Below are positions 55,201 through 61,600 of a stretch of DNA of 64,000 nucleotides, piece by piece. Every line of letters starts with the position of its first letter. Positions within the stretch are counted from its first letter, which is position 1. Below the pieces are notes generated by a model that was not told the DNA's origin, searched no databases, and saw only the letters and a list, made by a program, of their open reading frames with translations. The translations under genes were made by a program, and so were the position numbers. Origin of the DNA: Liolophura sinensis (lineage: Eukaryota; Mollusca; Polyplacophora; Chitonida; Chitonidae); assembly GCF_032854445.1 (NCBI RefSeq), contig NC_088300.1, positions 67,428,984 to 67,492,983 of the forward strand, in the 5' to 3' direction.

Positions 55201-58200
55201 GCTGAGTACATTTGTGCTGCAATATATAGCCTTTAGGGGGAAAAAATGTCATTCAGAATGTCTTATTGGCTTGTTCAAACACTTACCTGGGTGGATTGAA
55301 CTATGGTCATGTCTTAATCAGCATCTACACCACATAATGTTGTGTTAATGCATGGAGATATTGCCGGCTTGAATGACAGCTGCATATATGTATGTATGTA
55401 GGTATGTATGTATGTAAAAAGCTGCTAGCTTCCCATGTCTGTAACTATAACTGGTCACTGACCACTCACTGTCTCTGTTTTCCCCTGAAAATGTATACAG
55501 CGGTCATTCAGTGCGGAGCCGTGTCTTCGGAAGACAAAGGTATATCATTATTGCAAAGTTTGCATTATTATCCCCTTTACCTGTCTAACTTACACACATG
55601 GTTTGGTTTTCATATGAGCCAGTTGTTCAAAACATGAGCAAAAACTTTACTAATTATAACAAAAAGACCTTGAGAGTAAAAAAGAGCAGAGACAACAGTC
55701 ACAGGTAATCAGTGAAATCAGCCTCTAGTCAACCTTAGTTTTAGTCTAACATGTAAATGCTTAAATAGTGCTCAAACTATACACACCCTAGCATAATTCG
55801 TAAGTAGAATTAGGTGAAAAAATAAATGATGTGTTAATTTAAGTTTAATAGATGTCACGGGTCTGGAATTACCTAATGTTCTGCATTGTCATCTCTCTTA
55901 ACATATGCCATAACGTTAAAGAAAAAAACAAATTATGGAACCTGCCAAACTTTTAATCTTAATACCATTTAGTCCCACCCTAATACAAAACAAGCGAGTG
56001 GATTCAAACTTTAGTGTGGACTAACGTAGGTATATAAAGGATTGGCTCCTGATATGCTTTTGAACAACTGGGCCCAAAATGATAAGCGTTGCTTTCCTTG
56101 TAACATTATGCCTTCTTGGTTATGGAATTAAGCGAAACTAATTCCCCTTTGGTTTGAAACTAATACACTTTGTGCCATTTAGTTTTGCTACATGTACTAA
56201 TGTGGTGTTGGTTTGATTTGAAACTAATATGGTTTGAGGATTTTGGATTGAGAACTAATGTGGTTGGAGCATTGTGAATTTAGAACTGATGTGGTTTGAA
56301 CATAGAAATCATATTGTTTTGAGAATTTTGGATTTAAAATTTCTAAGGTTCAGACTTCACATTTGTTTTCTTGCATTTTCCGCTATAGCATTTTGCTATC
56401 TGTTTATAAAATCTGGAATGTTGTGTGCAAGTCAATTTTAAGGTGAGGTCAGTGTGATGTGAAATGTTTGTATTGTGTGTTTGGGATGTAGGTCAGTTAA
56501 AACATGTATATATACTACTACTTTTCACCTTTCAGTTATATTCCGCACATTTAACATCAGGCTTTCCGGACAAGTATGATGTGTAAAACATGCAGCATTC
56601 ACCACCACGACGACACAGCAAAGTAGGAGCTGACTACACAATTAAGTCAATGTACAACAACAACCAGAGGAAAACATTTTAGAAACAGCATTAAGTAAAA
56701 CAGCACATAGATGTGGGAAGAAAACATTTTGTTTTCATCTTACATTTGAATTCATTCATTAGAATTGAAATATGCACACTATCCTTTCAAAAATGGAAAT
56801 GTAAAATATATGCATGGGCCTATTTTATATTCATTTTGCATCAGATCTTAATCATCTTATTTATATTTACATTTAATGTAGCTCAGACAAGCTCACACAC
56901 CATTCATGTTCATCCTGAATTCATCCTTACACTTTGTTGCTACATTTTGATCCTCCTGATTTATTGAAGGGATTTCCTTATGTTGGCTGTGTACCTGTGT
57001 ATGTAGGCTACATGTGTATTGTATATACTTACTGAAATCAGAATGATCTCTTTAAATACATGTTTTTTGTTTGTGTTTTTTTTCTTGAAGTTTATATTTT
57101 CATTGTTTGATGGAGGAAGTGGTCTCATTTAAAGTCTACTTTTGAGCTACTCTGGGGTATTGGGATATTAACTGTATAATTCTCTGAGTTATGTACATGT
57201 CGAGTGACAATCTTGACAGGTGCTGCAGGCTGCGTGTTAACTTAGACTTAAGTCAAACTTTCATATTCCTTTAAAACTGTTATTTCTTATGTAACATGGT
57301 CAAAGTAGTAAAGTCTGAGTGTGTTACTGTACAACAGATTTCAGCTAAGAAACACATCCAATTTAAAGATTGAAGTTTGGACTCAAGTCTTTATATTGCT
57401 TCATGATCCCGGTCCCTGATATCTGAAATGAGTGATCGGTATTGTGAGTTTGGTCGGGGCAAGGTCCAACATGACAAAACAGGGTTCAGAGTTTAAAACC
57501 ACAATTATATTATAATGCTGCTTCGTTTTGTCTGGATACATCAATGCATGCACTTAATATGGCCGAACAGATTCACTTAGAGGTTATGAAAATTATTTCT
57601 AGGGGAGCCGCAATAAGTTATCATGTGTGTGTCTGAATTATGTGTGATCTGTAATATCATTTTGGTGTAATCCTCGTTGACAAATTGACATCTGCATTTT
57701 CAGCAATATCAGCATGTCCAAGTTTTTTTTTTCATACTTTCATCTGATAGTTAGCGTGCGTGAATGATGAATTGTCTAACTATATAACCAGTAGCTAGAA
57801 TGTTTACCATAGAAATAAACTATTATTTTATACCTACTCTATCTATACCATCTAAAGCTCTTTTTGCTTATCAGGAATACTTTTCTTGGTTTTGCGCAAG
57901 AATATTTTTACTGTGAACTGCATGAAAATGAGCTCATTTTGAAAAGAAATCATTTTATTAGAAATTCATTAAATGGAAAGAAAAAGATGTCAGAACATGT
58001 TGATCAATATGGGTAGCTTTCTAAAACCGATCTACTCTAACCATCAAGATGTGAGCATGTTCACATAATGAAAATATAAAAAAGACATCAGTCAGCATAA
58101 TAACTCAGATCATGCAGTTTACAGTGTTCAATCTTTGCCAGTGTTATTGGGGTGGATAACATTTTTAAGACTGAAACTTTTACAAATATCAGGGGCCACT

Positions 58201-58596
58201 TTCACAAAAAATCAGGGTTTTTCGTAAAATAACATCTGGGTTATAGCACCCTAAGCCAACTTGTTTATTGAGAAAAGTTAAAAGAAAATTGATTGGTGAA
58301 AAGTTTTCTGAAAGTGGACCCTGTTACATTCGTTACTTACTTCATTATATAGTGGCCTAATTAATTATCAATATGCATTTGATCCTGACTCAATGACTTC
58401 TTTCAACTGATGTATAACAGACTACATTTATTTGCATATACAGGTCATAACAACTGAGGAAAAAAGTTTGTTAACCAAAGACTTACATGTGCTGGAGTAC
58501 TGAAATTGCCTTTACTTTTCTGGCAATAAAATTACTTCATTAGAAATTTCAATTCTAATGTAGATTTAAAGGAATACAGAATCAATTCTGATTGGC

Positions 58597-58651
<55 letters not shown>

Positions 58652-61600
58652 GCTAAGGGCAGGGTGTACCTATATGTAGCTTAAGCTGAATTTTAGGTAG
58701 GGCAGACTTACTCAACCATGACCAAGGATGAAGGGTTTAATGCAGGAAATCCTGTGTACACTGTCTGCCAATCGGCTTCAATTGTATCTCTTTAAGATGC
58801 AGAAATTAAGAGCTATAAATTCAACCTACCCCAATCCCCCAAGGGTACAGTCAGTAATTGAATTTTGCATTGATGTTTTACCTTTGCCTCAATGTTTTGA
58901 ACACATGTGCCTGTATGTACTTTACATGGAGTTGATTGAGGTCATTGCTTCAGTGTATTGATCTGTGTTCTATATATATATATATATATGATGTATATGA
59001 AGCATGTATTGTTTCACGTGTACTAGGGTAAGCATGTATTTTTATTGCATTTTGTGATCAATGGTAAAATTGGTAGACTATACTCTATGTACATGTATAA
59101 AGCTTTGAGTGTTGTTTGGTTAAATGTGAAAGTCTTCTCTCTTCATTTATTTATCTGTACATGTCCAAATATCTGACTACAAGTACGTGAATTATTGTAA
59201 GGGAAAGGATTTGTTTCTTACTGACATCCCATATATACAAATAATAAAATCCGAGGCGATGCATACTTCATAACAGCTGGGAAGGAATTGTAGGTGGATA
59301 AATTATATGTTAATGAACAGCTTTGTATGCCTATGTATGCATAAACTGTGAAGAGTTTCACTTTGTGAACATTCCACTGCTACACTGATAAATGCTGTTC
59401 TTTTATTATTATTTTTTTTTTTTGATTTCAGACTACATTCCTTTGGTGGTTGGGATAGCGTGTCTACAGGTAAGCTGAAACAATAATCGGCTGTTAAATA
59501 CAAGTAGCCTAGCTACTGTATTTCACCTGGCATTTTTTATGGGACACACTTTGCTTGATTCTGATTGATTCATTCAAATTATAGGACACCTTAAGAGTTT
59601 ATGTTGTGAAATTTGATTAATTTCTTAGCAGGAAAACTCAAAAATATCATTTTAAGACCTTTATGTGCTGCTGAAAGTGAATTATTACAGGCCAAACTTT
59701 AGGTGGAATACAGTACATTGAAAAATATTAATTAACTGTGTACATCAAACAAAAGCAAGTACATGTCACTTTACATAAAAATAATGGTAATTACCTGAAG
59801 CCATTAATATGACCAGCATTGTATAAATGAAAAATTCTGTTGTGTTGTTTATGGCAGTAAACAACACTTAGATTAAAAAACCAAATATCCAGTAAATATT
59901 TTCAAAATGGTATTTCCCTTCAAAAAGGGAAATTGCTTAACTTAGTTGACTTATTATCATGTTGGTGTTTTGCCACACCATGACAATGTACAAGTTCACT
60001 GTATCTCCGGTTGCTTGTCTTTAGGTAGGCTGAACATCTGACGAGATCTTACGAAATGTTCAGTCATCAGATACTAGTGACTTTAAAAGTTTAAGTTGCC
60101 TTTTCCATGAATGGCATATGACCTCAAGAAAAACTTGTAAGAAGATTTGGTGTTTTATTTGTGTACAGCGAGCAGCGTGTTACCATCAGATAAGTTTTAC
60201 AAGGTTCGAGGCACACTCCATTGGGCGTCTGGACTGAGCCACTTGAAAGGGGATGTATACTGTAAGATCCGAGTTGACAAGTAAGTGCTTGCTTCTGTCC
60301 TGCACATCACAAATGACTGTGATATAAACCAGATACAGAAGTTTCACCCACGTCTGATTCGTCTGAGTCTTAAAGTATCAAAACAACAGCATGTCTCCAT
60401 AGACAACATGATGTTCAGGCGTTATAACCCTCAGCATTGATGCAAAATTGAAAAATTTTGTGCAAAAAATTTTAAGTGCATCCTTTTGTGACACCTGAAA
60501 CTTTACATGGACTTGGGCATAGTTTTATGTTGAAAACTTCGAAAAACATAAAAATTTAGAACAAGTTTAATGTGGGGCTGTCGTAAAAGTGTGCGTTGTA
60601 GAGTAGCCAAAAATCGCCATGTGCTTCTGTTTGTCTGATGCATGACACGTTTTGCACTAGTGTAACAATGCGCATACGAAACTGCTATCTGTGTGGATGG
60701 CATAAATCCACTATCATTTATTCATTCATTTCTTGTATTCTTTTAAGTAATCTGTTTTTGAATTGTAGATTTTGACATTTTCTTGTTTGATACTAAGGAA
60801 CTGGACTGTGTATTGCTTGGTGCAGTGTCAGTATATTGTGACATTGTGGGGTTTCATTTGTAAGCATTGCAGTCCAGTGAGGCAGCACTGTAAATGTGTC
60901 CCTACAAGGAAACTGACTACACAAGAACTGACTCAAAGCTAACTCAGATGGTTAAAGCTTTTAACTTTTGGACCCTTAGTCCACATTGATGTGTTTACAT
61001 TTGAAAAGTTTGTTGATCCAACAGCAACTTTAACCAGGAAGCTGTCAGGTATATAGCAATGAGCGGAAATTTGATCAGAACCTCTTGAGGGCGGTGTTGA
61101 ACACCAATCATATAAAAAATACATCTGTAAGTTTTTTTTTGTTTTTTATTTTTTTTTTTTTTTTTTGGCCTACGTGTATATGATGATGTTTATTTTTAGT
61201 CGACGAGCACACCATCGTACCAAGAGACTAGCCCCAGGAAAAGTGGTTGCCAAAACGCCAGTCCTGAAAGCCAGTGGTGACAGAGCCGTGTTTGAATTCC
61301 CATTTGAGGTAAACAAACAGAAAAATGGCCCTAAAGGTTGTTGGTTCTAACCCAACAGCAACTTCCAGATATTGTTTAAATAATATATGTAGGCCCTATG
61401 TATTTAATGTGACACAATGTAAAAAGTAAGCCTAATGAAATTATAAGGCAACTGCCTTATAAAGGTGGATTGCGTGTTAACATTAAGACGTTGAATATTT
61501 CCATATTTAATAGCCAATTAAATTACAAGTCCCTGAAGTATGGTACTCAAAGATAATACAATTTTTCAAATGATGACTTGATTTACAGTGTTGTTATTAT

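Larger units (their letters stand above)
50530..55500 (+). other. Intron 24 of the SMP-C2 gene (about 5 kb)
   Basis: Holds a SINE-1 copy and the 22-bp minisatellite; the rest is AT-rich sequence with no supported exon. Confidence 0.6.
55540..59431 (+). other. Intron 25 of the SMP-C2 gene (about 3.9 kb)
   Basis: AT-rich with a GA microsatellite and a TA run. No exon or mobile element recognised. Confidence 0.55.
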